Assembly: GCA_037624485.1 (NCBI GenBank)
Contig: JASJJC010000023.1
Span: 66,954 to 130,953 of the forward strand
Length of the DNA: 64,000 nt
DNA from: JAFMKE01 sp037624485
Lineage (GTDB): Bacteria; Bacteroidota; Bacteroidia; Chitinophagales; UBA8649
Direction: 5' to 3'
Below the pieces are notes generated by a model. The model was not told where the DNA came from. It saw nothing but the letters and a program-made list of their open reading frames with translations, and searched no databases. Positions 42,912 through 51,399 of this stretch are shown here, one piece after another (the stretch's first letter is position 1; each line of letters opens with the position of its first letter). Position numbers and translations under genes: made by a program.

Positions 42912-44303
42912 ATGTCAAAATATGATGTTGCAATTATTGGCTCTGGTCCTGGCGGGTATGTTGCCGCTATTCGTTGTGCTCAACTCGGGTTCAAAACCGC
43001 TATTATTGAAAAATATGACACTTTAGGGGGCACTTGTTTAAATGTTGGATGTATTCCTAGTAAGGCTTTATTGGACAGCTCAGAGCACTATCACAAAATG
43101 AACCATGAATTTGCAGAACATGGAATTAATGTGAACGAAGCAAGCTTAGATTTTTCTAAAATGATAGCACGTAAGGACAGCGTGGTCGAACAAACTTGCG
43201 AGGGCATTGCATTCTTAATGAAGAAGAATAAAGTGGATGTGCTAATTGGTGTAGGATCATTTAAAGATAAAAACACGATACTGATTAATGGCAAGGATGA
43301 AATTACTGCAGAAAAGATAATTATCGCCACAGGATCCAAACCTGTGCATTTGCCTTTTGCTAAAATTGACAAGAAAAGGGTAATAACTTCAACGGAGGCT
43401 TTAAAGTTGCCGGAAGTACCCAAACATCTCGTAATTATTGGAGGAGGAATTATCGGATTAGAAATGGGCTCCGTATACCTGCGTTTAGGAAGCCATGTGA
43501 CGGTTGTTGAATACTCCAATCGTGTAACTCCAGGAATGGATGGCGATATCAGTAAAGATTTGAAAAGAATATTTGCCAAGCAGGGTATGAAATTCGAACT
43601 AAGCACCAAGGTTAACGCTGTGAGTGTGAAAGGAAAAGAGGTAACAGTAAAAGCGGAAAATAAGAAAGGAGTTGCAGTTGAATTCAAGGGTGATTACTGT
43701 TTAGTTGCAGTAGGAAGAAAAGCATACACGGAAGGCTTAGGCTTAGAAAATGTAGGCATCACAACAGATGATAGAGGGCGAATTGAAACCGACGGACAAT
43801 TGCAAACAAATGTGCAAGGCATATATGCTTTAGGCGACGTGGTGAAGGGAGCGATGCTAGCGCACAAGGCGGAGGAAGAAGGTGCTTTTGTAGCTGAAGT
43901 AATGGCTGGACAAAAACCACACATTCATTATAACATGATTCCTGGTGTTTGTTACACTTGGCCAGAAGCTGCGGGTGTTGGAGCTACTGAAGAAGAATTG
44001 AAAGAAGCAAAAACAGTATATAAAACCGGTAAATTTCCTTATCGAGCATTGGGAAGAGCGCGAGCGAGTATGGATATCGATGGCTTTGTAAAAATTCTAG
44101 CGGATAAAAAGACAGATGAAATCTTAGGTGTCCATATTGTTGGTGCACGAGCAGCCGATTTAATTATGGAAGGGGTTGTAGCCATGGAATATCGAGCTAG
44201 CGCTGAAGACATATGCCGCATGAGCCACCCGCACCCCACCTACAGTGAGGCATTTAAAGAAGCTTGTCTTGCTGCTACGGAGGATAGAGCGATACACGTA
44301 TAA
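42912..44303 (+). CDS. lpdA: Dihydrolipoyl dehydrogenase
   Basis: 463 residues. FAD motif IIGSGPGGYVAAIRCAQLG, redox disulfide in GGTCLNVGCIPSKALL (about 38-53), NAD motif IIGGGIIGLEMGSVYLRLG, and the C-terminal catalytic His-Glu in SHPHPTYSEAFKEA. It reoxidises lipoamide in 2-oxo-acid dehydrogenase complexes and glycine cleavage. A strong terminator follows. Confidence 0.96.
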   Translation: MSKYDVAIIGSGPGGYVAAIRCAQLGFKTAIIEKYDTLGGTCLNVGCIPSKALLDSSEHYHKMNHEFAEHGINVNEASLDFSKMIARKDSVVEQTCEGIAFLMKKNKVDVLIGVGSFKDKNTILINGKDEITAEKIIIATGSKPVHLPFAKIDKKRVITSTEALKLPEVPKHLVIIGGGIIGLEMGSVYLRLGSHVTVVEYSNRVTPGMDGDISKDLKRIFAKQGMKFELSTKVNAVSVKGKEVTVKAENKKGVAVEFKGDYCLVAVGRKAYTEGLGLENVGITTDDRGRIETDGQLQTNVQGIYALGDVVKGAMLAHKAEEEGAFVAEVMAGQKPHIHYNMIPGVCYTWPEAAGVGATEEELKEAKTVYKTGKFPYRALGRARASMDIDGFVKILADKKTDEILGVHIVGARAADLIMEGVVAMEYRASAEDICRMSHPHPTYSEAFKEACLAATEDRAIHV

Positions 44304-44372
44304 TTTTATACCCAAAACTGCGGGAGGGTTTACCACTTGCTTTTAAATTCTTACTTAGACCAAAACACTTCT

Positions 44373-44410
44373 CAACAGGGTCTCTCCAGCGGAGGACCCT
44401 GTTGAATTTT
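44373..44410 (+). terminator. Strong terminator between lpd and the RsmB-like gene
   Basis: CAACAGGGTC (44373-44382) and GACCCTGTTG (44395-44404) form a perfect outer stem, continued by CTCC/GGAG with one bulged base and a 3-nt loop, then AATTTT. Confidence 0.85.
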
Positions 44411-44422
44411 AAATTTTAATTT

Positions 44423-45619
44423 ATGAGACTACATCGAGTATTGATTATTGGCTTACGACAAGCGCTGAGCGAAGCTTTGTTTAGCGATAAATACGCAGAT
44501 AAGGTCATTGAAAAAACCCTAAAGGCGAATAAGAAATGGGGCAGCAAAGACAGAGCCTTTGTAGCTGAATCGTTCTATGATATTATAAGATGGAAGCGAA
44601 AGCTGGCCTTTTATATTGGGGAGGAAGTAAAACGCACGAACATTTATAATTTGATAGCGGCATATCTACTTACCAAAGAATATGAAGTCCCGCTTTTTGA
44701 TGAGTTTAAGGGCATTGATTTTCGCAAAATTGAAGATAGATTCTCAGAGAAAATAGACAACCCCGCAGTAGAACAATCAGTGCCGGATTGGTTGTTTGAT
44801 CTTATTGAAAAAGACTATGGTAAGGAGACCGTTGAGATTTTAGCTGCTTTAAACAAACAGGCTGAGGTTTATTTGAGAGTTAACACACTTAAAACGACTT
44901 CTGAAAATGTCATTAATTCGCTAGAAGTTGAAGGGATTGAAGCGGTAAGTGTTCCAGGGCAGGAGAATGCGGTACAAATCAAGCAAAGGAAAAATTTGTT
45001 TAGAACTGCCGCCTTTCAAGATGGATGGTTTGAAGTTCAAGATATTTCTTCACAGCTTGTCGCGAAGGCCTTAGCCCCCAAACCCGGCATGCGTGTGATG
45101 GATGTTTGCGCAGGGGCGGGAGGTAAAACACTACATTTAGCAGCACTTATGCAAAATAAAGGACAACTTATTGCATTGGATATATATGAATGGAAATTGA
45201 AAGAGTTAAAGCGCAGAGCACGCCGTGCGGGGGCCCATAATGTTGAAACAAGACTAATAATAGCAAAGACAATTAAACGCTTAAAAGACGGAGCCGATGC
45301 TTTGTTGATAGACGCACCGTGCAGTGGACTAGGTGTTTTGAAAAGAAATCCTGATGCTAAATGGAAACTCGATCAAGATTTTATCGATCGCATTACAAAG
45401 GAGCAAGCAGAAATATTACAAACCTACAGTAAGGTCCTTCGTAAGGGGGGAAGAATGGTTTATGCAACTTGTTCTATTCTGCCTCAAGAGAATGAACAAC
45501 AAGTGGAAAAATTTCTAGCAAACAACGAGGAGTATACTTTGATTACTGCACAGACTTTGCTACCACACATTACAGGTAATGATGGTTTTTATATTGCGGT
45601 TTTAGAGCGAAGAGCCTAA
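44423..45619 (+). CDS. RsmB/NOP-family RNA cytosine-C5 methyltransferase
   Basis: 398 residues. N-terminal helical NusB/RsmB-like part (about 1-150), then a class I SAM fold with VMDVCAGAGGKTLHLAALM, motif IV DAPCSGLGVLKRNPDAKW and motif VI YATCSILPQEN supplying the two catalytic cysteines. Family members put m5C on rRNA (RsmB, C967-type) or tRNA. Target position is not readable. It sits right behind the lpd terminator and before a bidirectional terminator. Confidence 0.88.
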   Translation: MRLHRVLIIGLRQALSEALFSDKYADKVIEKTLKANKKWGSKDRAFVAESFYDIIRWKRKLAFYIGEEVKRTNIYNLIAAYLLTKEYEVPLFDEFKGIDFRKIEDRFSEKIDNPAVEQSVPDWLFDLIEKDYGKETVEILAALNKQAEVYLRVNTLKTTSENVINSLEVEGIEAVSVPGQENAVQIKQRKNLFRTAAFQDGWFEVQDISSQLVAKALAPKPGMRVMDVCAGAGGKTLHLAALMQNKGQLIALDIYEWKLKELKRRARRAGAHNVETRLIIAKTIKRLKDGADALLIDAPCSGLGVLKRNPDAKWKLDQDFIDRITKEQAEILQTYSKVLRKGGRMVYATCSILPQENEQQVEKFLANNEEYTLITAQTLLPHITGNDGFYIAVLERRA

Positions 45620-45624
45620 AAACA

Positions 45625-45656
45625 AAAAGCCGCTCACAATTCAATGAGCGGCTTTT
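45625..45656. terminator. Bidirectional terminator between convergent genes
   Basis: AAAAGCCGCTCA (45625-45636) and TGAGCGGCTTTT (45645-45656) pair perfectly around an 8-nt loop, between the RsmB-like gene and the minus-strand porin-like gene. Confidence 0.88.
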
Positions 45657-45676
45657 CGAAGAATTAAATCAATAGA

Positions 45677-46279
45677 TTAAAACAATACAGACACACCTAA
45701 ACGGATAGTGTTAGGATTTAAGTTTAATCCAAAATTTCCCTGACTTGTTTTTACACCTCCAATCTCAGAGCTACTTGATGTGTAACCTAAGAAACCATAG
45801 TTAGCTTCTAATGCAATTTTTTTGCTTACATAAATACTCATACCAGGTGTGATACCTGCATTCAAAGCAAATGTGCTTGGTCCATCAACAGAATTTCCAG
45901 CAGTTTCAACTGAAGAACTTCCAAATGAAGTATTTAAACCTGCTTCAAAAAACATAGCAAAATGATCTGCTGGCATCATGTAGTACCTTGCAAACGCACC
46001 ACCGCCAAAAGAAAGGCCATTAGTTTTAACTTCTGCTGCACCTGATTCATCTTTTGAATTGGCCATAGCAAATCCAAGGTCTAAACCAACAACAATATTG
46101 TCTGAAACAAAGTATCCTACTTTTGGAGTGATTCCTAAGTTGAAGTTTGAAACATCAGCTGATGGTGATCCTATATCAAAGTTTAGAGAACCGTTTAAAA
46201 AAATGTTTCCTTTTTCTGGTTGCGCAAACGCTAGGGTTGTAGCGAACAATGCAACTGCTAATAATTGTAACTTTTTCAT
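45677..46279 (-). CDS. Small outer-membrane beta-barrel protein
   Basis: 200 residues, signal peptide (LQLLAVALFATTLAFAQ), then alternating hydrophobic strands separated by glycine/serine loops (FNLGITPKVGYFVSDNIVVG, FAMFFEAGLNTSFGSSS) and a terminal strand NTIRLGVSVLF ending in phenylalanine, the BAM signal. Looks like an OmpX/OmpW-sized barrel of eight strands. Substrate or role unknown; probably abundant. Confidence 0.8.
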   Translation of the reverse strand: MKKLQLLAVALFATTLAFAQPEKGNIFLNGSLNFDIGSPSADVSNFNLGITPKVGYFVSDNIVVGLDLGFAMANSKDESGAAEVKTNGLSFGGGAFARYYMMPADHFAMFFEAGLNTSFGSSSVETAGNSVDGPSTFALNAGITPGMSIYVSKKIALEANYGFLGYTSSSSEIGGVKTSQGNFGLNLNPNTIRLGVSVLF

Positions 46280-46564
46280 AATTAATTATTTTGGGTTTAA
46301 AAAAAATTTCGATACAAAGATTAACTTAAAAAGCCTGTGATGGGTATGAGGAATGAGTTTAACAGGAATAGGACGTCCGAACATACCTTAGACGTGTGCT
46401 TATAGAAAGTCATACTAAGGGCTTAATTCTAGATGCGGTGTAATAATGCTGCCGCTAATATTTATTATTGATATTTTAACAACACTACCGGCAATTATCC
46501 ATAAGAATGGGGGGTATGATTTTTTAGATTTAGATTAAATATAAGATATAATTTAACGGTTAAA

Positions 46565-48565
46565 CTAAATCTGAACCATTAATTTTTGCAGGACACCAAT
46601 TGCCGCTTCTGGAATTTTAGTGCCTGGACCAAAAACAAACGCTACACCATTTTCAAACAAGAAATCATAATCTTGCTGCGGAATTACACCTCCAGCAACC
46701 ACCATAATATCTGCTCGACCTAATGCCATTAATTCAGCAATAACTTGAGGAACTAAGGTTTTGTGCCCATTAGCCAAACTACTCACACCAAGGATGTGTA
46801 CGTCATTTTCTGCTGCCTGGAGAGCGACTTCTTTAGGCGTTTGAAACAAAGGACCTATATCTACATCAAAGCCTAAGTCAGCAAAGCCGGTAGCGATTAC
46901 TTTTGCACCTCGGTCATGACCATCCTGTCCCATTTTAGCAACTAGAATTCTCGGTCGACGACCATCGGCCTCAGCAAACTTATCCGCTAATTTTCGCGCT
47001 TCTTTAAAGGTTTCATTATTTTTCATTTCACTTGAATATACACCAGAAATACTATTTATGACAGCCTTGTAACGGCCAAAGGCATTTTCTAAAGCTAAGG
47101 AAATTTCACCTAAGGTAGCGCGTTTTTCGGCCGCTTCAACAGCCAAAGCTAACAAGTTGCCCGCTTTGTTTTTAGCGGCTTCTTCTATTCGATTAAGAAT
47201 TGCTTCAACAGCACAGCTATCTCTAGATGCTTTCAATTGCTCCAACCTTGCAATTTGTCCTTTTCTTACCTTTTCATTGTTAATGGCTAAAATTTCAAAA
47301 TCCTGTTTGTCTTCTGTCAAGTAATTGTTGACACCTACAATAACATCTTCCCCAGAATCAATCCTTGCCTGCTTCTTTGCAGCAGCTTCTTCAATACGCA
47401 TCTTCGGTAAACCGCTTTCAATAGCCTTACTCATACCTCCAAGTTCCTCAACTTCCTCGATGAGTTTCCACGCATCTTCTATTATTTTCTCTGTGAGCTC
47501 TTCAACATACGTAGACCCACCCCATGGGTCTATAGCTTGCGTAATGTGCGTTTCTTCTTGAATATATTTTTGAGTATTTCTGGCAATTCTTGCGGAAAAA
47601 TCAGTCGGCAACGCAATGGCTTCATCAAAGGAGTTGGTGTGCAGGGACTGCGTGCCACCAAACACCGCACTTAATGCTTCAATACTTGTTCGAGCTACAT
47701 TATTGTATGGGTCTTGTTCTGTCAGGCTATACCCCGAGGTTTGGCAATGGGTCCGAAGTGCCATTGATTTGGGGTTTTGCGGATCGAACTGCTTAACAAT
47801 TTTTGCCCACAAAACTCTTGCCGCTCTCATTTTTGCAATCTCTTTAAAATGTTCCATTCCTATTGCCCAAAAGAAGGATAAGCGGGGCGCAAAATTATCA
47901 ATATCCAAACCAGATGCTATGCCGGTTTTAATATACTCTAGTCCATCGGCAAGAGTGTAAGCTAATTCAATTTCAGGGGTAGCACCTGCTTCTTGCATAT
48001 GGTAACCGCTAATAGAAATAGAGTTGAATTTTGGCATGTTTTGAGAGGAGTACTTAAAGATGTCTCCGATGATTCGCATGCTGTCCTTAGGCGGATAAAT
48101 ATAAGTATTCCGCACCATAAACTCTTTCAAAATATCGTTTTGGATTGTTCCGGTGAGCTCCGCTAAACTGACCCCTTGTTCTTTGGCTGCAGCGATGTAA
48201 AAAGCCATTATAGGAAGTACAGCACCATTCATTGTCATGGATACCGACATTTTATCTAGAGGAATCCCAGCAAAAAGGATTTTCATATCTTCAATAGAGT
48301 CAATGGCTACTCCTGCCATGCCTACATCACCCGGAACACGGGGGTGATCACTATCATATCCTCGATGGGTAGCCAAGTCAAAAGCAACAGACAAGCCTTT
48401 TTGTCCAGCAGCCAAATTCCGACGATAAAATGCATTGCTTTCTTCTGCAGTGGAAAAGCCAGCGTATTGACGAATCGTCCACGGACGAATAGCATACATC
48501 GTGCTATATGGCCCTCGTAAATATGGAGGAATGCCGGCAGCGTATTCTTTTAACGAATGACTCAT
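46565..48565 (-). CDS. scpA: Methylmalonyl-CoA mutase, large subunit
   Basis: 666 residues. The catalytic barrel contains GIPPYLRGPYSTMYAIRPWT and RQYAGFSTAEESNAFYRRN; the C-terminal B12 domain has the base-off motif GQDGHDRGAKVIATGFADLG (His about residue 544) and VVAGGVIPQQDYDFL. It interconverts methylmalonyl- and succinyl-CoA. Relatives run to ~700-715 residues; this one starts about 40-50 residues later, at ATG 48565, and the -7 box just upstream supports this start. The small (non-catalytic) subunit is not adjacent. Confidence 0.93.
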   Translation of the reverse strand: MSHSLKEYAAGIPPYLRGPYSTMYAIRPWTIRQYAGFSTAEESNAFYRRNLAAGQKGLSVAFDLATHRGYDSDHPRVPGDVGMAGVAIDSIEDMKILFAGIPLDKMSVSMTMNGAVLPIMAFYIAAAKEQGVSLAELTGTIQNDILKEFMVRNTYIYPPKDSMRIIGDIFKYSSQNMPKFNSISISGYHMQEAGATPEIELAYTLADGLEYIKTGIASGLDIDNFAPRLSFFWAIGMEHFKEIAKMRAARVLWAKIVKQFDPQNPKSMALRTHCQTSGYSLTEQDPYNNVARTSIEALSAVFGGTQSLHTNSFDEAIALPTDFSARIARNTQKYIQEETHITQAIDPWGGSTYVEELTEKIIEDAWKLIEEVEELGGMSKAIESGLPKMRIEEAAAKKQARIDSGEDVIVGVNNYLTEDKQDFEILAINNEKVRKGQIARLEQLKASRDSCAVEAILNRIEEAAKNKAGNLLALAVEAAEKRATLGEISLALENAFGRYKAVINSISGVYSSEMKNNETFKEARKLADKFAEADGRRPRILVAKMGQDGHDRGAKVIATGFADLGFDVDIGPLFQTPKEVALQAAENDVHILGVSSLANGHKTLVPQVIAELMALGRADIMVVAGGVIPQQDYDFLFENGVAFVFGPGTKIPEAAIGVLQKLMVQI

Positions 48566-48569
48566 CTAG

Positions 48570-48577
48570 CAAAGATA
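48570..48577 (-). promoter_or_regulatory. -7 promoter box (TATCTTTG) 4 nt before the scpA start
   Basis: TATCTTTG on the minus strand is separated from the ATG at 48565 by only CTAG, so the transcript would be leaderless or nearly so. Confidence 0.55.
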
Positions 48578-48730
48578 GGGAAATCTGCAAATTATAAACC
48601 CGAAGCATTGGCCTGCCTATTTTTACGAAAATACTTGTTTAGAGTTTTTTAACAGCGAGCTAAAAGATAAAAAAACCATATTTACATCGGGAAAAAATGT
48701 TGAAAACTATGCTTAATGCCAATAAATTCA

Positions 48731-48738
48731 TATCTTTG
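48731..48738 (+). promoter_or_regulatory. -7 promoter box (TATCTTTG) 6 nt before the bamD start
   Basis: TATCTTTG followed by CAGACT and then the GTG at 48745. It lies inside the longer in-frame extension starting at 48697, which argues for the GTG start and a very short leader. Confidence 0.55.
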
Positions 48739-48744
48739 CAGACT

Positions 48745-49872
48745 GTGAAAAAATTCATACCGTACATATTTGTTGCTTTGTTTCTCTTAGTTAGTGCGTG
48801 TTCTTCTACTGAAAAAATATTACGTTCGGCTGATGCCAACCTAAAATATACACAAGCTCTAGAGTGGTATAATAAGGGAGCGTACTTCAAAGCAATTCCT
48901 GTTTTTGAAGAATTGATGGGCTTATATAAGGGGTCCAAAACCACTGAAGAGATTTATTATTACTATTGTATGGCTCATTTTTACCAAGGGAATTATGTGA
49001 TGTCTGCTTACCATTTCAAGAATTACACACAGAAACATCCCTACAGTCAATATACAGAAGAGTGCTTGTTTATGCATGCTGAAAGCTTCGATAAACAAAG
49101 CCCAAAATCGAGGTTAGACCAAACGGAAACATATAAAGCAATTGAAACATACCAGGTATTTATTAACCAGTATCCTGAGAGCGATCGCTTAAATTATTGC
49201 AATAATAAAATTGACGAGTTACGCTTAAAACTGGAGACGAAAGCCCTGAAAGCCGCAGAACTTTATTTTAAGACGGAAAACTATAGGGCAGCTGCATTTT
49301 CGTATAAGAATTTGTTGATAGATTATCCAGATATCGATGGACCGGAAGAAATTCAATACAAAATTGTAGCCTCGTTTTTCAAGTATGCAGAACAAAGTAT
49401 CGTGACGAAACAACAAGGGCGATATGAAGAGGCCATTAAGTATGCCAATACATTCACATCAAGATATAAGGACAGTGAATTTTTACCAAATGTTCGAAAT
49501 ACAGCGCAAGAGTCTCACTTCCAGGCTATCCGAGGAGCTTATCTATGTGCACTTATTTATAATCTAGACAAGAGAGACACTAAGTTAAGGGATGTTTTTG
49601 ATGTTTATGAAGTTCACCAAGCACTTATAGATAGTGAGAAAGTTTTGGAACAGGCAGAAGAATTGAAAGAAAAAGCACAATTTGAATTGCTGCGAACATA
49701 TTACCTTCAAGCACAAAATGCGGATTTAGCAGAGCGAGAAGATTATTATGTAGAAGCAGTTCAGGCATATAGCGACTTTATTAATATTTACCAACAGAGT
49801 AAGTTTAGTAGGGAAGCTTTAAAAATATTTAACGCTACACAAAAGAATTTAAAAAAAATAAGCAATGGATAA
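48745..49872 (+). CDS. bamD: Outer-membrane assembly lipoprotein BamD
   Basis: 375 residues from GTG 48745; the first 16 codons of the open frame (from 48697) lie upstream of the promoter and are rejected because the GTG directly gives the lipoprotein signal MKKFIPYIFVALFLLVSAC. The body has five or so TPR-like helix pairs (YTQALEWYNKGAYFKAIPVF, EIYYYYCMAHFYQGNYVMSA, YFKTENYRAAAFSYKNLL, HPYSQYTEECLFM), typical of BamD/YfiO. Scaffold of the BAM machine inserting beta-barrels. First gene of the operon; overlaps rpoZ by 8 nt. Confidence 0.88.
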   Translation: MKKFIPYIFVALFLLVSACSSTEKILRSADANLKYTQALEWYNKGAYFKAIPVFEELMGLYKGSKTTEEIYYYYCMAHFYQGNYVMSAYHFKNYTQKHPYSQYTEECLFMHAESFDKQSPKSRLDQTETYKAIETYQVFINQYPESDRLNYCNNKIDELRLKLETKALKAAELYFKTENYRAAAFSYKNLLIDYPDIDGPEEIQYKIVASFFKYAEQSIVTKQQGRYEEAIKYANTFTSRYKDSEFLPNVRNTAQESHFQAIRGAYLCALIYNLDKRDTKLRDVFDVYEVHQALIDSEKVLEQAEELKEKAQFELLRTYYLQAQNADLAEREDYYVEAVQAYSDFINIYQQSKFSREALKIFNATQKNLKKISNG

Positions 49873-50206
49873 AATTAGAGAGTACAGAAATCTTGAAGCT
49901 CCAGACGGAATTGAGCCAAGAAAAATGGCTGATTTCAAAAAAGAGACAGGCAATATCTACATGTCTTTAAACGTAATCGCTAAAAGGGCTAATCAAATTG
50001 GTGTTGAGCTAAAGAATGAATTGCATGATAAGTTGCAAGAATTTGCTTCTGCTACCGATACCTTAGAAGAAGTTTTAGAAAATAGAGAGCAAATCGAAAT
50101 CTCTAAATATTACGAAAAACTTTCTCACCCAACGATTCTTTCTACGGAAGAATTCTTAACTGATAGATTATATATCAGAGATAAGAATGCAGAAACTGAA
50201 GAGTAA
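49865..50206 (+). CDS. rpoZ: RNA polymerase omega subunit (Bacteroidota type)
   Basis: 113 residues: GNIYMSLNVIAKRANQIGVELKNELHDKLQEF corresponds to the omega core helix with the conserved A-K/R-R-A, followed by an acidic ISKYYEKLSHPTILSTEEFL tail as in Bacteroidota omega. Assembly factor of RNA polymerase. Lies between bamD and coaC (2-nt gap), the usual place. Confidence 0.85.
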   Translation: MDKIREYRNLEAPDGIEPRKMADFKKETGNIYMSLNVIAKRANQIGVELKNELHDKLQEFASATDTLEEVLENREQIEISKYYEKLSHPTILSTEEFLTDRLYIRDKNAETEE

Positions 50207-50208
50207 GC

Positions 50209-50751
50209 ATGCTTAAGGGCAAAAAAATTATTCTAGGGATAACAGGAAGTATCTCTGCCTATAAGGCAGCTTTCTTGTGTCGCTTGTTAATTAAAAGTGA
50301 AGCAGAGGTACGGATTGTTATGACAACTAGTGCTTCTGCTTTTATTTCTCCCCTAACCCTATCTACGCTAAGTAAACACCCTGTTCAAACAGACATGTTT
50401 GATGATGGGGAGAACTGGAACAATCATGTAGAATTGGGCTTATGGGCAGACCTTATGCTTATTGCGCCATGCTCAGCAAATACTTTAGCAAAAATGGCAA
50501 ATGGAATCTGTGATAACCTTCTTATGGCCACCTACTTAAGCGCTAAATGTTCGGTTGTAATTGCTCCAGCCATGGACTTAGATATGTGGAGCCACCCTTC
50601 AACTAAAAGAAACTTAAAGACTCTTGGATCCGATGGAGTTAAAATCATACCAGTAGGAAACGGTGAGCTAGCCAGTGGTTTAAATGGCGAAGGAAGATTG
50701 GCGGAACCAGAAGAAATCTTAAGCTATATTCAAGGTGAGTTTTTTAGCTAA
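50209..50751 (+). CDS. coaC: Phosphopantothenoylcysteine decarboxylase (CoaC half of a split CoaBC)
   Basis: 180 residues. Flavoprotein motif ILGITGSISAYKAAFLCRLL, catalytic His in NNHVELGLWADLMLIAPCSANTLAK (about 75-80), PAMDLDMWSHPSTKRN in place of the PxMNxxMW motif, and GELASGLNGEGRLAEP where E. coli Dfp has a reactive cysteine (here Ser). Decarboxylates phosphopantothenoylcysteine to phosphopantetheine using FMN. In most bacteria this is fused to CoaB; here the frame ends in TAA 17 nt into the coaB gene. Confidence 0.88.
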   Translation: MLKGKKIILGITGSISAYKAAFLCRLLIKSEAEVRIVMTTSASAFISPLTLSTLSKHPVQTDMFDDGENWNNHVELGLWADLMLIAPCSANTLAKMANGICDNLLMATYLSAKCSVVIAPAMDLDMWSHPSTKRNLKTLGSDGVKIIPVGNGELASGLNGEGRLAEPEEILSYIQGEFFS

Positions 50752-51388
50752 TAAAACAGTCTTGCTTACTGCAGGGCCCACGCACGAACCAATCGATCCG
50801 GTGCGATATATAGGCAATCGATCAAGCGGAAAAATGGGTTATGCTTTAGCAGAAGCCTGCGCTATGGAAGGTGCTGAAGTGGTTTTGGTAAGCGGCCCAG
50901 TGAACCTTCAAGCTAAGCATCCAAACATTCACCTTGTCGCTGTTGAAACTGCTGCAGAAATGTATAAAGCATGTCATGAGCATTTTGTGGAATGCGACAT
51001 TGCAATTCTCGCCGCAGCTGTAGCAGACTTTACGCCAGCGCTCAAAGCAGCCGAAAAGATAAAGAAAAAAGCTACTAAGTTTTCGCTTGAACTTGTCCAA
51101 ACTAAAGACATTTTAAAAAGTTTGGGTGAGATAAAAACAAAGAATCAACTTTTGGTAGGCTTTGCCTTAGAAACTAATAATGAAATTGAAAATGCCAAAG
51201 GCAAATTGATAAAAAAGAACTTGGATTTTATTGTTTTAAATTCATTACAAGATAAAGGAGCTGGATTTAAGCATGAAACGAACAAGATTACCATACTCGA
51301 CAAGTACAATAAAATCACTAAATTTGAGTTAAAGGACAAGCGTTTAGTTGCCAAAGACATACTTAACTATTTGCGAGTTATTGAGTAA
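50735..51388 (+). CDS. coaB: Phosphopantothenate-cysteine ligase (CoaB half of a split CoaBC)
   Basis: 217 residues from GTG 50735. Contains VLLTAGPTHEPIDPVRYIGNRSSGKMGYALA, DIAILAAAVADFTP and KIKKKATKFSLELVQTKDIL, the nucleotide and substrate sites of CoaB. Joins phosphopantothenate with cysteine in CoA synthesis. The reading frame is +1 relative to coaC; the two overlap by 17 nt around GAGTTTTTTAGC. Both halves look complete, so a genuine fission with translational coupling is plausible; a frameshift or assembly indel in the T6 run is the alternative. Confidence 0.88.
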   Translation: MSFLANKTVLLTAGPTHEPIDPVRYIGNRSSGKMGYALAEACAMEGAEVVLVSGPVNLQAKHPNIHLVAVETAAEMYKACHEHFVECDIAILAAAVADFTPALKAAEKIKKKATKFSLELVQTKDILKSLGEIKTKNQLLVGFALETNNEIENAKGKLIKKNLDFIVLNSLQDKGAGFKHETNKITILDKYNKITKFELKDKRLVAKDILNYLRVIE

Positions 51389-51399
51389 AATTGAAATTA

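Noticed and set aside
43091..43687. Long open frame (198 codons) on the minus strand inside lpd
   Set aside because: It is antisense to well-conserved lpd sequence, has composition of a shadow frame and matches no family.
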